Source: JAKSUT01 sp045616505 (GTDB lineage Bacteria; Cyanobacteriota; Vampirovibrionia; Gastranaerophilales; Gastranaerophilaceae). From it: a stretch of DNA of 13,364 nt. Shown here piece after piece: positions 7,065 to 13,364 of the stretch. Position 1 is the first letter of the stretch. Each line of letters opens with the position of its first letter. Below the pieces are notes generated by a model. That model had not been told where the DNA came from. It was given only the letters and a program-made list of their open reading frames with translations, and searched no databases. The DNA is taken from positions 1 to 13,364 of the forward strand of contig JAZLGV010000124.1 in assembly GCA_045616505.1 (NCBI GenBank), in the 5' to 3' direction. The translations under genes and the position numbers were made by a program.

Positions 7065-7219
7065 AAAAATCGTTTTAGGAAGGGGTAGGTAATGGTAGTG
7101 TTAAGTAAGTAGATAGGAAATATCTAAAAAATCGTGTTTAAAATCTCTCTCGTATATATATAAAGTATATACTCATCGTCGAATTTCAGAAAACTCATTT
7201 TTTGTTACATAAGTTTACA
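7040..7219 (-). ncRNA. Candidate small RNA or attenuated leader, about 180 nt
   Basis: A - strand transcript is implied by the terminator at 7040-7064. A plausible promoter is TTTAGA (7249-7254), a 17-base spacer and TATAAA (7226-7231), giving a start near 7219. An alternative further up is TTGAAA (7301-7306) with GATAAA (7278-7283). The RNA would carry an AU hairpin (arms at 7166-7172 and 7152-7158), then a 52-base stretch without a single G (7123 down to 7072), then the terminator. Hairpin, unstructured C/A/U-rich seed and terminator is a common small-RNA layout. The seed contains the complement of the operon's ribosome site. No known family such as 6S RNA, tmRNA or RNase P RNA was recognised. 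The 5' end is a guess. Confidence 0.45.
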
Positions 7220-7328
7220 TAGTTATTTATATGCGAATAGTTATTATATCTAAAATTTTGCATACATTGGTTTGTTTTTTATCAAACTAAAGTATAAACT
7301 TTTCAAAAATCATCAAAGTTTTCATGTA

Positions 7329-7357
7329 TTTTTGCCGATAATAATAACAAGTATAAT
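7329..7357 (+). promoter_or_regulatory. Probable promoter of the HD-GYP-like gene
   Basis: A perfect TATAAT lies at 7352-7357, with only a poor TTTTTG 17 bases upstream. Transcription would start near 7364, leaving a 22-base leader that contains AAGGGA (7372-7377), eight bases before the ATG at 7386. Confidence 0.4.
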
Positions 7358-7385
7358 TATTGTATTTTAGCAAGGGAAAGCGAAA

Positions 7386-8762
7386 ATGAAAAATAACGAG
7401 TTAGAAGATGGAATTTCATTGTTTAGCCGCTCAGTCGATATGATGGAAGAAGACCCATTAGAAGAGATATTCGCTCTCAATCTTGGAGATTTCATTTCTG
7501 AACATTTAATTTCAGACGATTTAGCTGCAAAAATAGGAAAAAACGTTAAAAACAAAAACGAAGGTCTCAAAAATCAGTTAAAAGAACTTATTTCAATTTA
7601 CTCTCTTGATAACACACTTTGCGTACTAGGTTTCAGCTCAAAAGAAGATTACATAATCTACAACTCTATTGCAAAAAACGTAGTACAAATGTTAGATATG
7701 GATGCTTGCCATATTTATTTAACAAGAGAATTTGCAAAAGGATTAGGCAAAAGTGACAAAGACCTCATCTTAGTTGGTTCATCAATTGATTTTGATGATG
7801 ATATTTACGCACACGACATTGGATACAAAATTCAAGATAAATCTTTTGTTTCAGATTCATTCATTAAAAGAGAAACAATCGAAGCAAAAAATCCAAAATT
7901 ATCTAACAAATTTGTACCTTGCGAAAAACTTAACGAAGACAAGGTAAAAATATTAACAGCAATTCCAATGCACAACAACGCAAATGCCGTAGGTGTAATT
8001 GTAATCGAAAGTTACGCAGATAAATTTTTCAAAGACGAATTTTTAAAACTTATTGAAGTAACTGCAACATTATTCTCTACATCTATGTCATTACAAAAAC
8101 TTGTAGAAGAAGCATCTGGATTAATAGAAGAACCAGAAGTTTCAGCAAATGAACTTCAACACATGAGAGCTGAATTGACAGCATTAATTGGAGATTTGGG
8201 CGACCAACAACAATTATTCGTTAAAAATCTAGCTTCTGCGGTTGACGCTAAAGGTCAATACAAAATTTCACATTCTGAAAATACTGCAAATTTAGCACGT
8301 ATGATTTGCAAAAAAATGGGCTTGAACGAAAAAACAACAGACTTAATATACTATGCAGGTTTGTTACAAAACATCGGAAAAATTACACTTCCAGAGTCAA
8401 TCTTTACTCACAAAGGTCCATTAACATCTGAAGAATGGTCGCAACTACAAAACCACCCTAATGTTGGTATCAACTTATTGATGAACATTAATTTCTTATC
8501 AGAAGTTGTTCCATATATCCACTACCACAAAGAACGTTGGGATGGTCGTGGTGAACCTGAAGGCTTAAAAGGTTGTTCTATTCCACTAGGTTCAAGAATT
8601 ATCGCAGTTGCAGATTCATTCTCTGCTATGACTGCTGATAGATCATACAGAAAAGCTCTTTTAAAAGAACAAGCACTTGAAGAAATCAAAAAAGAAGCAG
8701 AAACAAAATGGGACCCTGCGGTTGTTGCGGCATTAATCGAAGCCGTAGCAGATAATGATTAG
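7386..8762 (+). CDS. GAF plus degenerate HD-GYP domain protein, probably not an active c-di-GMP phosphodiesterase
   Basis: The protein has 458 residues: an N-terminal region to about 80, a GAF-like domain (about 85-235), a short helical linker, then an HD-GYP-type domain (about 275-450). The HD-GYP fold is clear from ISHSENTANLAR, NHPNVGINLL, HKERWDGRGEP and AVADSFSAMTADRSYR. Several metal-site residues that define the enzyme are changed. The HD pair is Q328-N329 (LLQNIGKI), the HH pair is H381-K382, and the GYP signature is G389-E390-P391. H296, H357 and D410 remain. HD-GYP enzymes hydrolyse c-di-GMP with a two- or three-iron centre, so this one is likely inactive and may act as a sensor or scaffold. 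No membrane helix is seen. It has its own promoter and ends in a bidirectional terminator. Confidence 0.85.
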   Translation: MKNNELEDGISLFSRSVDMMEEDPLEEIFALNLGDFISEHLISDDLAAKIGKNVKNKNEGLKNQLKELISIYSLDNTLCVLGFSSKEDYIIYNSIAKNVVQMLDMDACHIYLTREFAKGLGKSDKDLILVGSSIDFDDDIYAHDIGYKIQDKSFVSDSFIKRETIEAKNPKLSNKFVPCEKLNEDKVKILTAIPMHNNANAVGVIVIESYADKFFKDEFLKLIEVTATLFSTSMSLQKLVEEASGLIEEPEVSANELQHMRAELTALIGDLGDQQQLFVKNLASAVDAKGQYKISHSENTANLARMICKKMGLNEKTTDLIYYAGLLQNIGKITLPESIFTHKGPLTSEEWSQLQNHPNVGINLLMNINFLSEVVPYIHYHKERWDGRGEPEGLKGCSIPLGSRIIAVADSFSAMTADRSYRKALLKEQALEEIKKEAETKWDPAVVAALIEAVADND

Positions 8763-8778
8763 AGTATATTTAATTTAA

Positions 8779-8820
8779 AAAGAAAAGGGCAAAGTTTAAA
8801 AAAACTTTGCCCTTCTCTTT
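8779..8820. terminator. Bidirectional intrinsic terminator between convergent genes
   Basis: A long stem pairs 8779-8797 with 8802-8820, with a four-A loop and a single A-C mismatch. Its core is GGGCAAAGTTT / AAACTTTGCCC. An A-rich left flank and T-rich right flank let it end the HD-GYP-like transcript on the + strand and the DUF1015 transcript on the - strand. Confidence 0.85.
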
Positions 8821-8831
8821 TACAAATATAC

Positions 8832-10133
8832 TTAATCTTCCAACGGGTTTACAACAATTCCTGATAATAATTTTGGATAAAAATATGTTGATTTTTGAGG
8901 CATTCTTTCACCTGCTTCAGATATTCGTTTTATATCTGCAATTTTTGGATAACTCATAATAAATGATGCTTCTGCCTTACCCAAATCTATCATATCAAAA
9001 GCTTCTTGTTCTTGTTTAATATACAAAATTCCATCTTGAGCCATTTGTTCTTGTTCTGTGTAGCCAAATTCTTTTGTAATCAGAACTTTATGCAACACAA
9101 TCAAATCCAATGTTTTTAAAACTTCTGGAACTTTATATTCTTCCAAAATACTATCTACGTTTTCTCTCAATGTTAGCAAATAGAATTTATTCACATTTTT
9201 CATATACAAGCCCATTGAAATATGTTTTTTGCTTTCATCTTCGATGGCTTGCAAAAATTTAGCTTTCAATTTAGCTTTATTTTTTCCATCAAAAATATAT
9301 TCTTTTACATCATAATATTTTTTTACTTTTTCAAGTAAATCATAAGGTTCAATACGTTTTGTGATAATTCTATGAGTAGGGAATATCAACAAATCATCTT
9401 CCATATTAGTAAAATAACTCATAACATATTTAGAAGGATGGTTTTCATCAGAAGAATTAACAAAATTTTTATAATTCATAGAAGTTTCATATCTGTGATG
9501 ACCATCTGCAATCAAAAGAGTTTTGTCTTTCATTACATTTTCAATTAATTCAATAGTTTTTTCATCCTCTATTTTGTACACAATATTTTGGACACCTAAA
9601 TCATCAACAACATCAATAAAAGGTTTTTGATTGTAATCAATAGCACGTTCAATTTGTTTTTTAGGGTCTGAATACACCATAAAGATTTGAGAGAAGAAAG
9701 CCTTACAATGTTTTACAAGGTTTAATCTATCCTCTTTTGGCCCACCCATTGTATATTCGTGAGGCAAAATATTTTTTGTAGAAAAATCTTCAATTCTATT
9801 TCGTGCAATAAAGCCTTTTCTTGTAATCTTTTTTCCGTTTTTTTCATATTTTTGCAACAAATACAAAATACAAGATTTTTCAAGTTTAACCATTGCGCCG
9901 TCATTCATAAATTTTTCGAAATCTTTTTGAGCTGAATTATAACAATTTTCATTGTCTGCTAAATCTTTTGAACCTTTCGCCAGAATTAAACGAACAATAT
10001 TATAAAGACTTCTGTCATATAATTCATCTCTATAATCATCTGAAATAACGTCATAAGGCGGAGCAATCACGTCTTTCATATCAACTTTTTCTTGATTATA
10101 AACAATTGCATTTAACGGTTTAACTTCTACCAT
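8832..10133 (-). CDS. DUF1015 family protein
   Basis: This 433-residue protein is of usual length for the DUF1015 family (COG4198), which is widespread but has no settled biochemical function. Hallmarks are APPYDVIS at 24-31, ILPHEYTMGGPKEDRL at 122-137 and LLIADGHHRYETSMNY at 206-221, whose D-G-H-H-R-Y-E core is the most conserved part. No signal peptide or membrane helix is seen, so it should be cytosolic. The start has a GGGG-containing purine run ten bases upstream. The gene follows mgtE by 36 bases in the same direction with no convincing terminator between, so they may share a transcript. In other bacteria the family is often found near serine biosynthesis genes; none is present here. 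Confidence 0.9.
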   Translation of the reverse strand: MVEVKPLNAIVYNQEKVDMKDVIAPPYDVISDDYRDELYDRSLYNIVRLILAKGSKDLADNENCYNSAQKDFEKFMNDGAMVKLEKSCILYLLQKYEKNGKKITRKGFIARNRIEDFSTKNILPHEYTMGGPKEDRLNLVKHCKAFFSQIFMVYSDPKKQIERAIDYNQKPFIDVVDDLGVQNIVYKIEDEKTIELIENVMKDKTLLIADGHHRYETSMNYKNFVNSSDENHPSKYVMSYFTNMEDDLLIFPTHRIITKRIEPYDLLEKVKKYYDVKEYIFDGKNKAKLKAKFLQAIEDESKKHISMGLYMKNVNKFYLLTLRENVDSILEEYKVPEVLKTLDLIVLHKVLITKEFGYTEQEQMAQDGILYIKQEQEAFDMIDLGKAEASFIMSYPKIADIKRISEAGERMPQKSTYFYPKLLSGIVVNPLED

Positions 10134-10169
10134 AAACTATTATCCCCTTTTTTATTTATTAAAAAATCA

Positions 10170-11537
10170 CTACATAATTTTTGATATTGCAAATGTTGCA
10201 AGAGCAAAATAAACAGTTAAGCCCATAACATCAATAGTTGTTGCAATAACAGGACCTGATGCAACGGCAGGATCAATTTTCATACTTTTCAATGCAAACG
10301 GTGCTAATGTCCCAAGAATAGTTGCCATTGCCATATTAATCATCATTGACAACCCGACAACAACGCCTAAATACCAATTAGAACGCCAGCTCCAAGTAAC
10401 ACTTGCAACCAAAACACCGAATAACACACCAATCGCCAAACCAATTAAAGCTTCACGCATAATATGTTTAAATGCTGAATTTAAAGTTACTTGACCTGTT
10501 GAAAGACCACGAACCATAAGTGTGATACTTTGAGTACCAATATTTCCACCCAAACCGGCTAATAATGGCATAAAAATTGCGATTATTGGAATAGCATGAA
10601 GTGTTCCTTCATAATGATTACCAACTTGAACGGCAATAAATTCACCTATCAATGTAATAAATAACCAAGGAGTTCTTGCTCTTATTGCTTGTCTTATGCT
10701 ACCTGTCAAGATTTCATCTTCATCAACTATGTCAGTCGAAATACCTGAAGATGTATAGATTTCTTCTGTTGTTTCTTCTTCAACAATGTCTTGAACGTCA
10801 TCCCAAGTAATCATACCTTTTAAACGGTTATAATGATCAACAACAGGAAGTGCGTTATATTGGTATTTCATAAATACATCTGCTATATAATCTTGGAAAT
10901 CATCAACATTAAGTCTTACGATATCTGTAATCATGATATCTTCAACTTTTTCATCAATCGGTGAAACCAATAATTTTCTCAACGAAATAACACCCAACAA
11001 ATGACTTTGTTTATCTACGACATAAATATAATAAAGCTCTGTATTTTCTCTTTGTGCTTGTATTCTTATTGATGACAAAACTTCTTTTACAGTCATTTCA
11101 TCATTTACAGTAATAACAACAGGGGTCATAATACCACCTGCAGTATCTTCGTTATATGTTAAAAGTTCTCTGACTTCTTCTGAAAACTTATGAGGTAATC
11201 TATCCAAATAAGTTTCAGATTCGTCATCTTCCATATCACCCAAAACGTCAGCAGCAGAGTCGTGAGGCAATTTTGAGATGATACGTGAAGCCAATTCTTC
11301 ATCAACATCACCAAGAAGTTCTACTTGCAATTGCGGTGATAAATATTCAATCATATCAGCCGCTTTTTCTTCTTCGATATTTTCAAAGCATAATAATCTT
11401 TCTTCTGATTTTAATTCTTGAAAAATATCAGCCAAATCCGCAGAGTGAAATTCATTCATCAAATCTTGAAGTTGATGGATGTTTTCGTCATCGATTATTT
11501 CTCTTATTCTATCTACGGTATTTTCTATATTTAGCAT
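10170..11537 (-). CDS. mgtE: Magnesium transporter MgtE
   Basis: MgtE is a homodimeric Mg2+ channel gated by cytosolic Mg2+. From the ATG at 11537 this protein has 455 residues, the usual size. It has the acidic helical N domain (about 5-130), two CBS domains (about 136-190 and 200-255), a linking helix and about five membrane helices (about 288-455). Pore-domain signatures include GLGGNIGTQSITLMVRGL at 328-345 and DPAVASGPVIATTIDVMG at 422-439; D436 matches the ion-selectivity aspartate. A longer reading from a TTG at 11558 would add seven residues, but the GGAG eight bases before the ATG, lying inside that extension, favours the shorter start. No Mg2+-sensing riboswitch fits in the short leader. 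DUF1015 follows in the same direction. Confidence 0.93.
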   Translation of the reverse strand: MLNIENTVDRIREIIDDENIHQLQDLMNEFHSADLADIFQELKSEERLLCFENIEEEKAADMIEYLSPQLQVELLGDVDEELASRIISKLPHDSAADVLGDMEDDESETYLDRLPHKFSEEVRELLTYNEDTAGGIMTPVVITVNDEMTVKEVLSSIRIQAQRENTELYYIYVVDKQSHLLGVISLRKLLVSPIDEKVEDIMITDIVRLNVDDFQDYIADVFMKYQYNALPVVDHYNRLKGMITWDDVQDIVEEETTEEIYTSSGISTDIVDEDEILTGSIRQAIRARTPWLFITLIGEFIAVQVGNHYEGTLHAIPIIAIFMPLLAGLGGNIGTQSITLMVRGLSTGQVTLNSAFKHIMREALIGLAIGVLFGVLVASVTWSWRSNWYLGVVVGLSMMINMAMATILGTLAPFALKSMKIDPAVASGPVIATTIDVMGLTVYFALATFAISKIM

Positions 11538-11569
11538 AGCAGAAGCTCCATATAGCAACTTTCAAATGT

Positions 11570-11598
11570 ATTATACATAAAAAATATAAACACACCAA
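11570..11598 (-). promoter_or_regulatory. Promoter of mgtE
   Basis: On the - strand TTGGTG (11593-11598), a 17-base spacer and a perfect TATAAT (11570-11575) form a good sigma-70-type promoter. Transcription should start near 11563, about 26 bases before the ATG at 11537. This further argues against the TTG start at 11558. Confidence 0.55.
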
Positions 11599-11637
11599 GT
11601 GCGATATGATTTTTTTATAAAACTTTAGTTTTTCAAA

Positions 11638-13302
11638 CTATAGATTTGGGAACTTCAAATAGAAAGTTGTTTCTTTCTCATCTGATGTCAAATATAAATC
11701 TATACCCATTTTTTCTGCCAATTTCTTAGAAATATTCAAGCCTAAACCTGAACCATATTTTGATTTTTTATCAGAAGCATCTGCTTGAGTAAATTTATCA
11801 AATATTTTACTTTGGAATTCTTTAGAAATTGGAGCTTCGTAGTTTGTAACACTCAAAATGACATGTTCATCTTCAACATAAGTTTTTACATCAACATTTG
11901 AACCTTCTTTTGAGAATTTCAAAGCATTTGAAATCAAGTTTGCAATAATTTGCATAACTCGACTTTCATCTGTTGTTACAACGATATTTGCTTTTTCTGT
12001 TTGTCTTAAACCTACACCATATTTATCTGCATAAGCTTTCATTTCTTCAAAAGAAGAAATAAGCATAACATCTAAATCTATATCGTTATATACAAATTCC
12101 ATTTTTCCGGTTTCTAACTTATTCAAATCAAGAATATCATCAATTAATTTTTTCAATCTTACTGCATTCTTTTCAGCAAGTGTAACCAATTCAACAAGCT
12201 TTTCATTTGCGTCATTTAAGAACAATTTGATAACTAAATCTAAGCCACCAATAATCGAAGTTAACGGTGTACGAAGTTCATGACTTACGACAGAAATAAA
12301 GTCATTTTTTGCTTTTTCAACTTCATGTTCTTTTGTTATATCAAGATAAAAACCTGCAATAGCAGACACTTTACCAGAAAGCCCGATAATTGGAGTTCTA
12401 AAATTTTGAATATATTTTAGTTCTCCATCTACAATAATTTCTTCTTTTGTATAACTTGTCATTTTAGATTCAATTACATTCAGGTCTTCTTGTTTAATTT
12501 TTAAAGAATATTTTGATTCATAAAAATCTTCTATCTTTTTACCAACAATATCTTTTAAATCTCTTTTTACAAAATCTGCAAAAACTTTATTTGCAAAAAT
12601 AACTCTTCCATCAGTTTTCTTATACCATGCTGGAAACGGAAGATTATTTAAAAGTTTTATTGCAGATACTCTAAACATTGAAATAACAGAGCCAACAAGA
12701 ATAAAGAAAATAAACAAATTAACTAAAATAACCAACAAAATAGCGTTATTTACAATCTTGTCAACTTCATCTAAATATACACCTGTTGCAATAACCCATT
12801 GCCATTTTGGATAAGAAATTGCGGTTGAAATCTTATTAATATTGATTGGAGTTTTACCAGGCAAAATACGAGTAACTTTATAGAAATAATATTTTTCTTT
12901 TCCTTCTTTTGCCATATTTGTAATATCTACATAAAAATGTTTTCCATCTGGACCAATAACACCATCACAAGATTTTCCAACAGGTCTTTTAGGATTATAT
13001 AACATCACGTTGTTATAATCGTTTATCCAGATATAATTCATACCACCTTGAGCAGTATAAGTATGTGCTTCAGCTAAAACTTCTTTTTGAGCTTCTTCAA
13101 GTGTTATTTCACCAGCTTCCACTTTTTTATCATAATAAGTAATAAAGTTATAAACATATTCTACAACTTGAGATATTTTAACTTTTTCTGCATTCATAAC
13201 TGCATCTCTGATTTGTAAAACAGTTAGGATAGAAACAAAAACAGATAAACATAATGCAACAATAATTATTAATCTTCTTAATCCGATTTTATTATTTTTC
13301 AT
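11638..13302 (-). CDS. Membrane sensor histidine kinase (Cache-TM-PAS-HisKA-HATPase)
   Basis: The protein has 554 residues. A first membrane helix (about 8-30) and a second (about 186-210) bracket a periplasmic single-Cache domain (about 35-180, with MNYIWINDYNNVMLYNPKRP), which in this family binds small ligands such as organic acids. A PAS domain (about 215-325) follows, then HisKA with the phospho-acceptor H341 in VVSHELRTPL, then an HATPase with N box NLISNALKF (454-462), F box IFDKF (500-504) and G2 box GSGLGL (517-522). The G1 box is atypical: the adenine-contacting Asp is an Asn (TNYEAPIS), as in VanS-like kinases. There is no receiver domain and no response regulator gene in view, so the partner lies elsewhere. 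AAGGA six to seven bases upstream supports the start. Confidence 0.9.
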   Translation of the reverse strand: MKNNKIGLRRLIIIVALCLSVFVSILTVLQIRDAVMNAEKVKISQVVEYVYNFITYYDKKVEAGEITLEEAQKEVLAEAHTYTAQGGMNYIWINDYNNVMLYNPKRPVGKSCDGVIGPDGKHFYVDITNMAKEGKEKYYFYKVTRILPGKTPININKISTAISYPKWQWVIATGVYLDEVDKIVNNAILLVILVNLFIFFILVGSVISMFRVSAIKLLNNLPFPAWYKKTDGRVIFANKVFADFVKRDLKDIVGKKIEDFYESKYSLKIKQEDLNVIESKMTSYTKEEIIVDGELKYIQNFRTPIIGLSGKVSAIAGFYLDITKEHEVEKAKNDFISVVSHELRTPLTSIIGGLDLVIKLFLNDANEKLVELVTLAEKNAVRLKKLIDDILDLNKLETGKMEFVYNDIDLDVMLISSFEEMKAYADKYGVGLRQTEKANIVVTTDESRVMQIIANLISNALKFSKEGSNVDVKTYVEDEHVILSVTNYEAPISKEFQSKIFDKFTQADASDKKSKYGSGLGLNISKKLAEKMGIDLYLTSDEKETTFYLKFPNL

Positions 13303-13321
13303 ACAAATTCCTTAATAAATC

Positions 13322-13350
13322 ACTATAAATCTAATTAGATTGATTGTAAC
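13322..13350 (-). promoter_or_regulatory. Promoter of the histidine kinase gene
   Basis: On the - strand GTTACA (13345-13350), a 17-base spacer and TATAGT (13322-13327) make a fair sigma-70-type promoter, with four and five consensus matches. The start of transcription would be near 13315, about 13 bases before the ATG. Confidence 0.45.
13328..13341. repeat. Perfect 14-bp palindrome inside the kinase promoter spacer
   Basis: The sequence AATCTAATTAGATT is a perfect palindrome that begins one base upstream of the -10 hexamer and fills most of the -35 to -10 spacer. A dimeric regulator bound here would block RNA polymerase. No second copy was noticed in the window. Confidence 0.55.
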
Positions 13351-13364
13351 ATAACAAAATAAAA

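Larger units (their letters stand above)
6942..7093. repeat. Imperfect inverted repeat joining the operon ribosome-binding site to an upstream copy
   Basis: The + strand at 6942-6956 reads ATTACCTACCTAAAA. Its reverse complement recurs at 7073-7093, interrupted only by a six-base insert (an AGGAAGGGG stretch in place of AGG). The match continues outward on the far side with one change and a G-U-compatible base, for about 19 paired positions. The first arm contains the Shine-Dalgarno of the gene starting at 6938; the second lies just beyond the terminator hairpin. Either RNA pairing or an old inverted duplication of the leader would explain it. Confidence 0.7.

Noticed and set aside
6939..7385. 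Known riboswitch, 6S RNA or tmRNA in the large intergenic region
   Set aside because: No conserved core, closing stem or tag peptide of those families could be recognised by eye.
11538..11558. A TTG start at 11558 adding seven residues to MgtE
   Set aside because: The extension contains the GGAG ribosome site for the ATG at 11537 and begins about five bases after the predicted transcription start, leaving no room for its own ribosome site.
11626..11640. Hairpin at the end of the histidine kinase gene (TAGTTT / AAACTA) as terminator
   Set aside because: Six AU-rich pairs overlapping the stop codon and no proper T run on the - strand; not convincing.

Overview
The window is a strongly AT-rich bacterial segment. 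It carries TonB-type energy transducers, signal peptides and periplasm-facing proteins, so the host most likely has two membranes. The gene mix and codon use resemble gut Cyanobacteriota of the Gastranaerophilales/Vampirovibrionia type. No rRNA or marker gene is present, so that placement is a moderate-confidence guess. There are no tRNAs, rRNAs, insertion sequences, phage genes or CRISPR arrays.

Left part (1-6938). After the last 28 codons of an unrecognised + strand gene comes a convergent FMN-dependent azoreductase-type oxidoreductase (92-664, -). Divergent from it is a secreted von Willebrand A (VWA) protein (775-1689, +). This meets head-on, with overlapping stop codons, a tight six-gene operon on the - strand (6938 down to 1686). 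In transcription order the operon encodes a small one-helix membrane protein, an exported glycine-zipper protein, a membrane-anchored VWA protein, an eight-helix membrane protein with an FHA-like N-terminus, and two TonB/TolA-like proteins. The second of these begins with a zinc ribbon. Gene gaps are 0-9 bp. No classical ExbB, ExbD or outer-membrane receptor gene is nearby. This looks like an uncharacterised envelope-spanning machine; its function cannot be read from the sequence.

Intergenic region (6939-7385). This 447-bp gap holds the operon promoter and, upstream of it, a clear intrinsic terminator facing the operon. The terminator implies a short - strand RNA of roughly 180-235 nt. That RNA has a 52-nt stretch with no G next to its terminator, and part of this stretch is complementary to the operon's ribosome-binding site. 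A small RNA or leader-type control of the operon is the best reading.

Right part (7386-13364). A GAF plus HD-GYP-like protein (7386-8762, +) has lost the residues that define an active c-di-GMP phosphodiesterase. A bidirectional terminator separates it from a - strand pair, the magnesium channel MgtE followed by a DUF1015 protein. At the right edge is an orphan hybrid-free sensor histidine kinase (Cache-TM-PAS-HisKA-HATPase), whose promoter spacer is filled by a perfect palindrome.
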